This document shows, piece by piece, positions 1-6,722 of a DNA stretch of 64,000 bases. The stretch comes from Bacteroidaceae bacterium (lineage in GTDB: Bacteria; Bacteroidota; Bacteroidia; Bacteroidales; Bacteroidaceae): positions 28,695 to 92,694 of the forward strand of contig JAFRTL010000022.1 of assembly GCA_017427065.1 (NCBI GenBank). Direction: 5' to 3'. Positions within the stretch are counted from its first letter, which is position 1, and the number at the start of each line of letters is the position of its first letter. The notes below the pieces were generated by a model that was not told the origin of the DNA, made no database searches, and saw only the letters and a program-made list of their open reading frames with translations. The position numbers and the translations under genes were made by a program.

Positions 1-1
1 A

Positions 2-265
2 ATGGATGTTGATGAAATATTGTACTCACTTGGAGAAGTTCAGGATTGCTTAAGCGAAGATATCATTGACATCATTGATGATTATGAACCTTCTGATAAG
101 TATGACCTTATCGATGAGTTTGAATTAAGTGAGGCTCTGCAAAAACTTTCAAAAAAGACATACGCTATAGCTAAATCACTGAGGCAATTAGATGGTTATG
201 AGATGGAGGCAAATGACGTATATGACTGCGCCATTTCTATAGCCATGTTAGCAGAGCATCCATAA
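2..265 (+). CDS. small acidic hypothetical protein, possibly cut at the left edge
   Basis: An open frame of 87 codons begins with ATG at base 2, so the true start may lie outside the window. The product is strongly acidic, rich in Asp and Glu, with no signal peptide, membrane segment, Cys pair or recognisable motif. It looks soluble and mostly helical. I do not recognise the family. A hairpin at 384-407 follows it, but its T-run faces the other strand, so that hairpin does not clearly end this gene. The neighbourhood (small orphan genes and repeats) suggests accessory DNA. Confidence 0.5.
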   Translation: MDVDEILYSLGEVQDCLSEDIIDIIDDYEPSDKYDLIDEFELSEALQKLSKKTYAIAKSLRQLDGYEMEANDVYDCAISIAMLAEHP

Positions 266-383
266 TTTGAGCAAAGTATATTTAGTTCATTGGCTGATAA
301 TCCAACATTCGCTTGTTCGTTTATCATATCTTTGAATTTTAATCAAAGATATTAGTCAAATTGACTACGATAAAAGACAAAAA

Positions 384-407
384 AAGGCAACTCACTTGAG
401 TTGCCTT
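384..407 (-). terminator. Rho-independent terminator of the small minus-strand gene
   Basis: The stem pairs AAGGCAACTCA with TGAGTTGCCTT around a very short loop. Read on the minus strand it is followed directly by a run of T, as in an intrinsic terminator. It lies 18 bases past the stop codon of the 36-residue gene at 425-535. Confidence 0.75.
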
Positions 408-424
408 CACATATATGAATGGAT

Positions 425-535
425 TCAATGTTCGTCTTTGCCACCAAGATATGGAGGTATATGTATATTGCTATTATAGCCACCTGCAGCTTTATACATA
501 ATCCACAGAATCAATATGATAATTACGCTTGTCAT
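425..535 (-). CDS. 36-residue small membrane protein
   Basis: A short frame (ATG at 535, TGA at 425-427) encodes a peptide with one hydrophobic segment at about residues 3-13 (TSVIIILILWIMY), then a glycine-, tyrosine- and proline-bearing polar tail ending GGKDEH. It looks like a single-pass small membrane protein with a short soluble tail. Its reality is supported by context: a TATATTTG promoter element with an upstream TTTG lies just before the start, and a good terminator lies 18 bases after the stop. I do not recognise the family; a role in a membrane complex or in stress adaptation would be speculation. Confidence 0.6.
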   Translation of the reverse strand: MTSVIIILILWIMYKAAGGYNSNIHIPPYLGGKDEH

Positions 536-556
536 AACTCTTATCTTTTTGTTATA

Positions 557-588
557 CAAATATAAGGACAATAAATATCATATCCAAA
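557..588 (-). promoter_or_regulatory. promoter of the 36-residue membrane protein
   Basis: On the minus strand TATATTTG (557-564) matches the Bacteroidetes -7 consensus TAnnTTTG. A TTTG box (585-588) lies 20 bases upstream, which is the expected spacing. The start codon follows 22 bases downstream. Confidence 0.65.
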
Positions 589-698
589 CATTTTCGAATA
601 TTTTTATCTTAAACAATTGCGACTGTGTGTATGGGCAAATCGTCAAGCTAGCCTTAAATTTTACCAAAAGTCAGGCGGTTTTTCAGAAACACAAGGAG

Positions 699-774
699 TT
701 GTCGCGGAAATATCCAGCATTACCATAGGTATTATTGAAGCATTTTTGTGATAACACTGGACATTTCCGCGATA
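699..774. repeat. 20-bp imperfect inverted repeat with CGCGGAAA core
   Basis: Bases 699-718 and 755-774 are inverted copies with 17 of 20 positions matching, separated by 36 bases. Both carry TCGCGGAAAT. The sequence GTCGCGGAAA recurs near the right end at about 63752. No coding frame supports a gene here. Function unknown; a protein-binding site or the end of a small element are possible. Confidence 0.45.
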
Positions 775-832
775 ATTGCCTGCATTTTTTGGATCATACT
801 TGATGTATTGACTATTGATACGTTATCTCTCC

Positions 833-920
833 GCTCAGTCAACGGTAGGACTTAGCTCTGTCATCGTTGGGATTTAGCTAAGTCAAGGTTAGGACTTAAC
901 TCAGTCATCAGTGTGACAGA
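833..920. repeat. 22-bp tandem repeat, about four copies
   Basis: Four consecutive 22-base units (833-854, 855-876, 877-898, 899-920) share the pattern nCTCnGTCAnCGnTnGGACTTA, with the last copy most diverged. There is no gene inside, and the units directly abut without spacers, so this is not a CRISPR array. It could be an iteron-like binding array or a slippage product. Confidence 0.7.
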
Positions 921-979
921 GCATGAAGGTATTAATACTAATTATTGCAAGATCCCTATTCTTCAAACGAAAAATGCCA

Positions 980-1196
980 AAAACACCTCACACCTCACCT
1001 TTTCCGAATTAACCAATAATTTACATACATTCCTAAGGGTGAGGTGTTGAAATGACACCTCACCACACATCACCTTTGTCCGATGTAGATATTCTCTTGA
1101 GGGTGAGGAGTGGTGAGGAGTGCTCTAAACACCTCACCGCTACATCATATTGATAATCAGCGTTTTGAATGCCAAAGATGAGGTGTGAGGTGTTTT
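980..1196. repeat. array of GGTGAGGTGT units in both orientations
   Basis: Outer arms 980-997 and 1179-1196 are perfect 18-base inverted copies, each made of two ACACCTC-type units. Inside lies a second inverted pair, GGTGAGGTGT at 1038-1047 and ACACCTCACC at 1055-1064. Further copies lie around 1098-1135. No coding frame crosses the array. The nested symmetry suggests a protein-binding or cruciform-forming site rather than simple slippage. Confidence 0.7.
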
Positions 1197-1289
1197 CTTG
1201 AAAATTCATTTAAAAAAATAGACTTCACATTTCACGCTAATTATGAAAGTATATGTTCTGTATGATATTTCTAAAACAAATCCAAAACA

Positions 1290-1440
1290 GAGACTTCACG
1301 AGACTTCACACAGACTTCACACGTGAAAAGGTGAAATCTACATATCAGTCAGATATCTATTTTGAAGTATATTAATTTATGATTATCAAATTGTTCCATT
1401 AAGAAAAGCGTGAAGTCTGTGTGAAGTCTTGTGAAGTCTC
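1290..1440. repeat. 31-bp inverted repeat, each arm three direct repeats of GACTTCAC
   Basis: Bases 1290-1320 and 1410-1440 are inverted copies matching at 30 of 31 positions. Each arm holds three direct copies of GACTTCAC (or its complement GTGAAGTC) at a 10-11 base period, about one helical turn. The 89-base centre also has a GTGAAAAGGTGAAATC stretch, and a further GTGAAGTGTGAAGAC lies near 1495. No gene is seen from 536 to 1571. Confidence 0.75.
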
Positions 1441-1539
1441 ATTAGCAGAAAACCTGTCTTAACCAATTATTACTCAGACGCTTTCGAAAAGCCTGTGAAG
1501 TGTGAAGACTAAAATAAACTTACTTTATAAGTTAAGAGA

Positions 1540-1575
1540 TTGAATAAGAGCATCCTTCTGGATGCTCTTATTCAA
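1540..1575 (-). terminator. 16-bp perfect stem-loop after the CSCWMC protein gene
   Basis: Bases 1540-1555 and 1560-1575 pair perfectly around a TTCT loop, overlapping the last codons of the minus-strand gene at 1572-1847. The stem is long but lacks a clean T-run after it, so termination is likely but not certain. Confidence 0.6.
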
Positions 1576-1847
1576 TCATCAGCTTCATTAATGATGCGTT
1601 TGGTTTCTTTCTTAAAGGCTAACCTATTATAAGTTTCGCCCTTGCACATCCAGCAACTACAAGGTGTTCCAGTAGTTTTATAAACCTTACTCCACTTCAT
1701 TTTTGCTAAGTCAAACCAATGAGGATGTTGAATTCTATTACCCTCATCATCGATTGCTTCGCTCATAAATGGAGCATGATAAACCATGCGAGACTTAAAC
1801 ACTCGCTTTTGCTGGGCTCTACGCCAGCCTTTGTTTCTTGTTTCCAT
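1572..1847 (-). CDS. small basic protein with CSCWMC motif
   Basis: The 91-residue product is basic at the N terminus (many Arg/Lys) and has a compact cysteine motif, CSCWMC, near residue 65, which could bind zinc or iron. Similar short proteins with a CSCxxC motif occur widely in Bacteroidetes with no assigned function, as far as I recall. The frame could begin further upstream at a TTG (1859), but the first ATG is at 1847, inside a perfect inverted repeat that could hide the start codon. The gene stands alone, with a strong stem-loop at its end. Function not known. Confidence 0.65.
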   Translation of the reverse strand: METRNKGWRRAQQKRVFKSRMVYHAPFMSEAIDDEGNRIQHPHWFDLAKMKWSKVYKTTGTPCSCWMCKGETYNRLAFKKETKRIINEADD

Positions 1848-1883
1848 CGTCTCTATCAATTAAAAGGATTAGGTGAGACGATG
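1845..1883 (-). promoter_or_regulatory. inverted repeat covering the start codon of the CSCWMC gene
   Basis: CATCGTCTC (1845-1853) and GAGACGATG (1875-1883) are perfect 9-base inverted copies with a 21-base spacer. In the minus-strand mRNA the second copy contains the ATG at 1845-1847, so folding would pair the start codon. It could equally be an operator for a dimeric regulator. Confidence 0.45.
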
Positions 1884-2203
1884 TTACCTTATTCAAAATA
1901 AATACTTTCTTTTCCATACTATTACTATCTTTTAATCTTCAATTCTAAACATTTCACTTCTAAAGGCTACATAATATAAATCCAAAACAATATAAACCCA
2001 ACAACTGGACATTTGTTTCTTCTATGATAGATGACTTGCAATTAGGGCAAATCATCTGCTTTGTCTTTTTTGCAAAAATCGATAAGTTGTAGCAAATCGT
2101 GGCACAAGGTAAGAATATTTTATGAGTTAATCAAAATAATGATGGATTATTCTTATCTTCGCAAAAAGAATGTCAATAATTGATCATTATAAAAGAACAA
2201 GAT
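1884..2203. other. intergenic stretch without a supported gene
   Basis: This AT-rich stretch lies between a minus-strand gene and a plus-strand gene. The only notable item is a 31-codon minus-strand frame at 1960-2055 with one CPNC motif and no visible promoter, which I did not call. TATCTTCG near 2152 resembles a weak -7 element for the gene starting at 2204. Confidence 0.4.
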
Positions 2204-2575
2204 ATGGAAAAGAGAACTACTCCAGATTTTATTACAGAACTACAGCCCAATGAGATTTTTGTATTTGGAAGCAATCTGGAAGGGATGCATGGCGGTGGTG
2301 CGGCATACATCGCCTATCGGAAGTTTGGAGCTATCATGGGACAAGGCGTGGGCCTGCAAGGACAGAGTTATGGAATTCCTACCATGCAAGGGGGTGTGGA
2401 AACCATCCGTCCATATGTGGATGAGTTCATAACATTTGCTAAGGAGCATCCCGAACTTACCTTCTTGGTCACTCGGATTGGCTGTGGCATCGCTGGTTTC
2501 ACAGACGAGGAGATCACCCCTCTTTTTGAGGAAGCACATGATGTAGATAACATCGTGCTTCCTGAGGGATGGTAA
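2204..2575 (+). CDS. macro-domain-like phage-type protein (A1S_2505 family)
   Basis: The 123-residue product matches the pattern of the small A1S_2505-type family found in phages and bacteria: EIFVFGSNLEGMHGGGAA near the N terminus, GQGVGLQGQSYGIPT in the middle and TRIGCGIAGF towards the end. The glycine-rich loops resemble the ADP-ribose-binding loops of macro domains, so binding or hydrolysis of an ADP-ribosyl compound is a reasonable but unproven guess. I chose the ATG at 2204; the frame also has an ATG at 2180, but its extra residues are not typical. Its stop codon abuts that of dnaB with no base between. Confidence 0.8.
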   Translation: MEKRTTPDFITELQPNEIFVFGSNLEGMHGGGAAYIAYRKFGAIMGQGVGLQGQSYGIPTMQGGVETIRPYVDEFITFAKEHPELTFLVTRIGCGIAGFTDEEITPLFEEAHDVDNIVLPEGW

Positions 2576-4111
2576 TCAGAACGGGACGCTCTGCTCTGGA
2601 TAAAAGCCTGGCTCTGGAGGTGGAGGCGTAGCGGTGCTTCCTATAGGTGACGGACCGTTCATGCGTGATGGAATGACATCGGGAATCTGGTCGTCGTCGA
2701 GGTTCTGGAAGCGGGTGTACTGTCCTATAAAGCGCAGGTTCACATCGGCAATGGCACCGTTGCGGTGCTTGGCAATGATAATCTGCGCAATGCCACGAAG
2801 GTCGTTCCCCTGATCGTCAGTATAAATCTTGTAGTATTCCGGACGGTGGATGAAGCAGACCATATCGGCATCTTGCTCGATGGCTCCTGATTCACGCAAG
2901 TCGCTCAACTGTGGGCGACGGCTATCGGCTCCACTGGTACTCCTATCGCCTGTACGGCTCTCTACGTTACGATTCAACTGAGACAATGCGATGATAGGAA
3001 TGCCCAACTCCTTGGCGAGTCCCTTTAACGAACGGGAGATGACACTCACCTCTTCCTGACGACTGTAGAATGACATGCCACTGGCATTCATGAGCTGCAG
3101 GTAGTCGATAATGATGATCTTCACGCCATGTTCCTTAACTAATCGGCGAGCTTTGGTACGAAGTTCAAACACGGAGAGTGAAGGGGTGTCGTCGATATAG
3201 AGCGGTGCATCGAGCAGGTCGCGCAATTTATAGTCCAACTGCTGCCATTCGTAATCAGCCAACTGTCCTGTGCGAATCTTGTCGCTTGGAATCTCACAGG
3301 TATTGGCAATGAGACGGTTTACCAACTGGAGGTTGCTCATCTCCAATGAGAAGAAGGCTACTGGGATATGTAGATTCACGGCCATGTTCTTAGCCATAGA
3401 GAGCATGAAGGCGGTCTTACCCATGGCAGGACGGGCAGCAATGATGATGAGGTCGCTCTTCTGCCATCCTGCCGTAATCTTGTCGAGCTCTGGGAATCCA
3501 CTCTGCAATCCACTCAAGCCATCGGGACGGGCCGCTGCTGCCTGAATATTCTTATAGGCTTCCTCAATCACGGGATTGATCTGCGTATAGTCTTTCTTCA
3601 CGTTCTGCTGAGAGATCTCAAACAGGCGTCCTTCTGTTTCCTGCATCAAGTCGTCCACATCGATGGTCTCATCGAAGGCCTTGGAGAGCACGTTGTTGGA
3701 GAAGGTAATCAGTTCACGCGACAGGGCTTTCTGGGCGATGATGCGGGCATGATACACCACATGCGCAGCAGAGGCCACCATACTGGTGAGCTGTGTAAGG
3801 TAGAAAGGCCCTCCCACCTCATCGAGTTCACCACGCTTCTCCAGTTGGTCCTTCACAGTGAGCAGGTCGATGGGACGCTGCGTCATGGCCAGATCGGTGA
3901 TGGCGGAGAAAATGAGTTGGTGCCGATGCTCGTAGAATGATTCAGGCTTCAGCAGTTCGCTGACTTGCGAAAAGGCATCGCGCTCTATCATCATGGCAGC
4001 CAATACAGCTTTTTCCAACTCGGGTGCCTGTGGAGGAATGCGTCCGTAATCCGACACGGGTGTTGGGTCATTTTTCTTGGTAGTTCGAGATCTTCTTATT
4101 GTTTCTGGCAT
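2576..4111 (-). CDS. dnaB: replicative DNA helicase DnaB
   Basis: DnaB is the hexameric helicase that unwinds DNA at the replication fork. The 511-residue protein has the N-terminal DnaB domain (about residues 25-130) with PPQAPELEKAVL, a linker, and the RecA-like C-terminal domain with Walker A ARPAMGKT (226-233), Walker B IIIIDYLQLM and SQLNR. The proline-rich C-terminal tail is usual in Bacteroidetes. The length is normal. It is divergent from ispE, and TACCTTTG at 4135-4142 (minus strand) is a likely -7 element. The stop codon follows that of the plus-strand neighbour directly. Confidence 0.97.
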   Translation of the reverse strand: MPETIRRSRTTKKNDPTPVSDYGRIPPQAPELEKAVLAAMMIERDAFSQVSELLKPESFYEHRHQLIFSAITDLAMTQRPIDLLTVKDQLEKRGELDEVGGPFYLTQLTSMVASAAHVVYHARIIAQKALSRELITFSNNVLSKAFDETIDVDDLMQETEGRLFEISQQNVKKDYTQINPVIEEAYKNIQAAAARPDGLSGLQSGFPELDKITAGWQKSDLIIIAARPAMGKTAFMLSMAKNMAVNLHIPVAFFSLEMSNLQLVNRLIANTCEIPSDKIRTGQLADYEWQQLDYKLRDLLDAPLYIDDTPSLSVFELRTKARRLVKEHGVKIIIIDYLQLMNASGMSFYSRQEEVSVISRSLKGLAKELGIPIIALSQLNRNVESRTGDRSTSGADSRRPQLSDLRESGAIEQDADMVCFIHRPEYYKIYTDDQGNDLRGIAQIIIAKHRNGAIADVNLRFIGQYTRFQNLDDDQIPDVIPSRMNGPSPIGSTATPPPPEPGFYPEQSVPF

Positions 4112-4164
4112 ACGTTCTTATTTTTTTGCAGGGACAAAGGTAAAATAAAAAAACAGATTTCGCC

Positions 4165-4194
4165 TTGCGCTTACAGAAGAAGTTATTAACTTTG
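4165..4194 (+). promoter_or_regulatory. ispE promoter
   Basis: TAACTTTG (4187-4194) matches TAnnTTTG, and TTG (4165-4167) lies 19 bases upstream. The position also supports an ispE start at 4228 rather than an earlier ATG at 4165, which would lie within the promoter. Confidence 0.7.
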
Positions 4195-4227
4195 TATCAA
4201 CAACCTGTTGATAACTTTTTTCTGACA

Positions 4228-5055
4228 ATGCTGACATTTCCTTGCTGTAAGATAAACTTAGGACTGAACGTGACTGAGCGCCGCCCTGATGTTTACCATA
4301 ATCTGGAGACTGTGTTCTACCCTATTCCACTGAATGATGCACTGGAGGTAGTGCTTCTCACGGAACCGTCGGAGGTGCCTTACCGACTTTCGCAGTATGG
4401 CACGGTGATCGATGGGGCTGTGGAAAAGAATCTGGTGGTGCGGGCGTATCTGATGTTGGCAGCAGACTTTCAGTTGCCTCCTGTGGACATTTATCTTTAT
4501 AAGCACATTCCATCAGGTGCCGGACTAGGTGGTGGCTCTGCTGATGCGGCATATATGCTGTGTCTGCTGAATGATTTCTTCCATCTGCATCTTTCCGAAG
4601 AAACGCTGATAAGCTATGCCAGTCGTCTAGGAGCCGACTGTGCCTTCTTCGTGCATCGTCATCCGACCTTTGCCACGGGTATCGGGGATATCTTCACACC
4701 TATCGGCCTGGACTTAAAGGATTGGCAGATCGTCATCATCAAGCCTGATATCTTTGTCTCTACTGCGGAAGCTTTCAGGGGCATTACGCCACAGCATCCT
4801 AAGCGCTCGTTGCTTGATATTGTGAAGGAGCCAGTGGAGAATTGGCGCTATGGCATGGTAAATGATTTTGAAGAGAGTATTTTCCCGCATCATCCACGCA
4901 TCGCAGAGATCAAGCAGCAGCTTTATGACATGGGGGCTGTGTATGCTGCCATGAGTGGTAGTGGCAGTTCTGTCTTCGGACTTTTCCAAAAAGAAAGTCC
5001 TGTTCCAAAGAAACAGGACTTCCCAGAGGATTTTTATTTCAGCTGTACGCTTTAG
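4228..5055 (+). CDS. ispE: 4-diphosphocytidyl-2-C-methyl-D-erythritol kinase
   Basis: IspE phosphorylates CDP-methylerythritol in the MEP pathway, which makes the isoprenoid precursors IPP and DMAPP. The 275-residue product starts with KINLGLNVTERRPD and has the GHMP-kinase ATP loop PSGAGLGGGSADAAY and a C-terminal MSGSGSSVFG. The start at 4228 matches family length; the earlier in-frame ATG at 4165 lies in the promoter. It shows that the organism makes isoprenoid units by the MEP route, and these are what the polyprenyl synthetase further along the window would use. There is no operon link to that cluster. Confidence 0.96.
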   Translation: MLTFPCCKINLGLNVTERRPDVYHNLETVFYPIPLNDALEVVLLTEPSEVPYRLSQYGTVIDGAVEKNLVVRAYLMLAADFQLPPVDIYLYKHIPSGAGLGGGSADAAYMLCLLNDFFHLHLSEETLISYASRLGADCAFFVHRHPTFATGIGDIFTPIGLDLKDWQIVIIKPDIFVSTAEAFRGITPQHPKRSLLDIVKEPVENWRYGMVNDFEESIFPHHPRIAEIKQQLYDMGAVYAAMSGSGSSVFGLFQKESPVPKKQDFPEDFYFSCTL

Positions 5056-5075
5056 CTAAGTTTTCAGACCTTAAA

Positions 5076-5190
5076 CTCCCCCTCTAAGATAGAGGGGGTG
5101 TCACATAGTGACAGGGGCGTATGATATCGACGTTTGATGATCATACTCCCTCCCAGCTTCGCCGTACTCCCCCTATAGGGGGAGAGTTTT
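5076..5190. repeat. two REP-like palindromic elements in opposite orientation
   Basis: Element 1 (5076-5120) has a CCCCCTCT/AGAGGGGG hairpin (5078-5098) followed by the short palindrome TGTCACATAGTGACA (5099-5113) and GGGG. Element 2 (5144-5190) is a related unit inverted, with CTCCCCC-TATA-GGGGGAG (5167-5184) followed by a T-run that can end ispE transcription. The G-rich hairpin plus small palindrome is typical of REP-type elements mobilised in trans by Y1 transposases; none is encoded in this window. Confidence 0.6.
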
Positions 5191-5198
5191 TTGAAATA

Positions 5199-6716
5199 TT
5201 ATTTTACTGTGACTACGGTGCGGAGGTACTTCTTCAGTACGGGGGTACCATTGTCTTGTGCTTCCAGAATAAGATGGATGGTCTGTCCACTCTGTGCATC
5301 GGCAGGAACGGTGAAAGTGGTTTTTGCCGTAGCAGGACTGTCCACATTGACGGTACCTTCATAAGTACCTACCTTCCATTGCCACCACTTCAGTGTGAGT
5401 TGGTCGCCATCAGGATCCGTAGCCTTGGCATTCAATGTCACTTTCTCGCCAGGAGCTGCCATGATGCTCAGCGGACCAGTGACCACTGGATTATGATTGG
5501 CATCAGCATAGTTGGGAGTAACTGCCCATTGGAATCGCGCAGCAAAGTCGTTCATCACTTCCGGGAAGAAGTATGGCATCTCTGTATCAGGGGCCCTCAT
5601 TGCGGCATACTGTGCCTCCATCGATGCATTGGGGTCGATCTTCACTTCACGCATACGACCGCTCCAGCCGCCCCATGTCTGGTCTTGCCAACCACGTAGA
5701 CCGTTGTCTATCATCTGGAGGTAACAGAAGGTATCTCCTTCGCCTAAGAAAGAGCCCTTGGGCTGGATGTTGCGCAACCACAGACGATAGCCCTCTGCTT
5801 CGAGTTCTTCGGCCGTCTTACCACTCTCACCAAAGTAGTCGTACACATCACCCTTCACCATCTGCTTACCATCGCCCCACACGCGGTAGAGTTCGCCCAA
5901 AGGACCTTTGGAACGGATGTTATCTTGCACCCATTCGGGAGAAAGGTAGTACTGGTATTCGGGCTTTACAGACATGAATGCCATGTACGACAAAGGTACG
6001 GTGCTACCACGCAGGCTTTGTGTCTGAATGTCGGGCCATGCCTTGCCGATATAATTGGGATAGGTACCGTCCTGATCGCCCGACATGCACATCACGGCTT
6101 TCTCGGACACTTTCTTATAGATGGCATCCCACTGAGCAGTTCCCTTATACTCATCTTCGATACTGCGCAGAGCGGCTGCCACTGAACTGGCACCACCCCA
6201 TGTCTGCAGGAACACAGGACCAGGTTTATCGTCCAACAGTACCTGCTTGATGAGGTTGGAACCCTCCGTATCCTTGGAATAGTCGCCCTCGAACTCCACG
6301 TTGCCCCATTTCACGAGGCTGCGTACTTGCTCTGGTATGGGATAGTCGGCATTGTGTACCTTCAGATTGGGATAAGCCTCGGAGTAGGCATCTACCACAT
6401 CGTCAATGAAACGTTCTCCAGGGGCCCAGCGCCAAGAGGTCTGAGGGCCCAATCCGATGTTGGCATACTCGCTGCCTTCACGGAACTTGGTAGTGCCCTG
6501 TCCATCGCCCTTCCAATGGAACTGACTGCTGGTATAGATGATACCCTCTGTCTGGAAATCGGTTAGATAGAGGATGTAGCGAATCAGGGAATTGTTGTCG
6601 TCCAACTCGGGATCGCACGTCACGATGATGCGAGGCTTAGGTACTTGCTGCGTTGCTTCTTGAGCACACCCCACTAGGAGCCACGCGGCTGCGAATGCAA
6701 ATAAATATTTCTTCAT
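5199..6716 (-). CDS. DUF1593 lipoprotein with nucleoside-hydrolase-like fold
   Basis: The 505-residue product has a lipoprotein signal (lipobox LVGC, Cys at about residue 17), then a DUF1593 / Sde0182-type domain beginning PRIIVTCDPELDDNNSL, which resembles the Asp-rich metal site of nucleoside hydrolases. The last 100 residues form an Ig-like domain (ATDPDGDQLTLKWWQW). Family members are secreted proteins linked to polysaccharide use, with unproven substrates. It is 6 bases downstream of the nucleoside hydrolase gene, so the two are probably one operon. Confidence 0.85.
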   Translation of the reverse strand: MKKYLFAFAAAWLLVGCAQEATQQVPKPRIIVTCDPELDDNNSLIRYILYLTDFQTEGIIYTSSQFHWKGDGQGTTKFREGSEYANIGLGPQTSWRWAPGERFIDDVVDAYSEAYPNLKVHNADYPIPEQVRSLVKWGNVEFEGDYSKDTEGSNLIKQVLLDDKPGPVFLQTWGGASSVAAALRSIEDEYKGTAQWDAIYKKVSEKAVMCMSGDQDGTYPNYIGKAWPDIQTQSLRGSTVPLSYMAFMSVKPEYQYYLSPEWVQDNIRSKGPLGELYRVWGDGKQMVKGDVYDYFGESGKTAEELEAEGYRLWLRNIQPKGSFLGEGDTFCYLQMIDNGLRGWQDQTWGGWSGRMREVKIDPNASMEAQYAAMRAPDTEMPYFFPEVMNDFAARFQWAVTPNYADANHNPVVTGPLSIMAAPGEKVTLNAKATDPDGDQLTLKWWQWKVGTYEGTVNVDSPATAKTTFTVPADAQSGQTIHLILEAQDNGTPVLKKYLRTVVTVK

Positions 6717-6722
6717 ACTATT

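Noticed and set aside
516-728. 70-codon plus-strand frame
   Set aside because: It overlaps the promoter and start of the better supported small minus-strand gene and has no protein-like motif after its first hydrophobic codons.
833-1440. CRISPR array
   Set aside because: Units abut or are inverted, have no constant spacer length and there are no cas genes.
1960-2055. 31-codon minus-strand frame with CPNC
   Set aside because: One CxxC pair only, no promoter and no terminator; could be a zinc-ribbon remnant but cannot be supported.
5121-5699. 192-codon plus-strand frame
   Set aside because: Shadow of the DUF1593 lipoprotein gene on the other strand.
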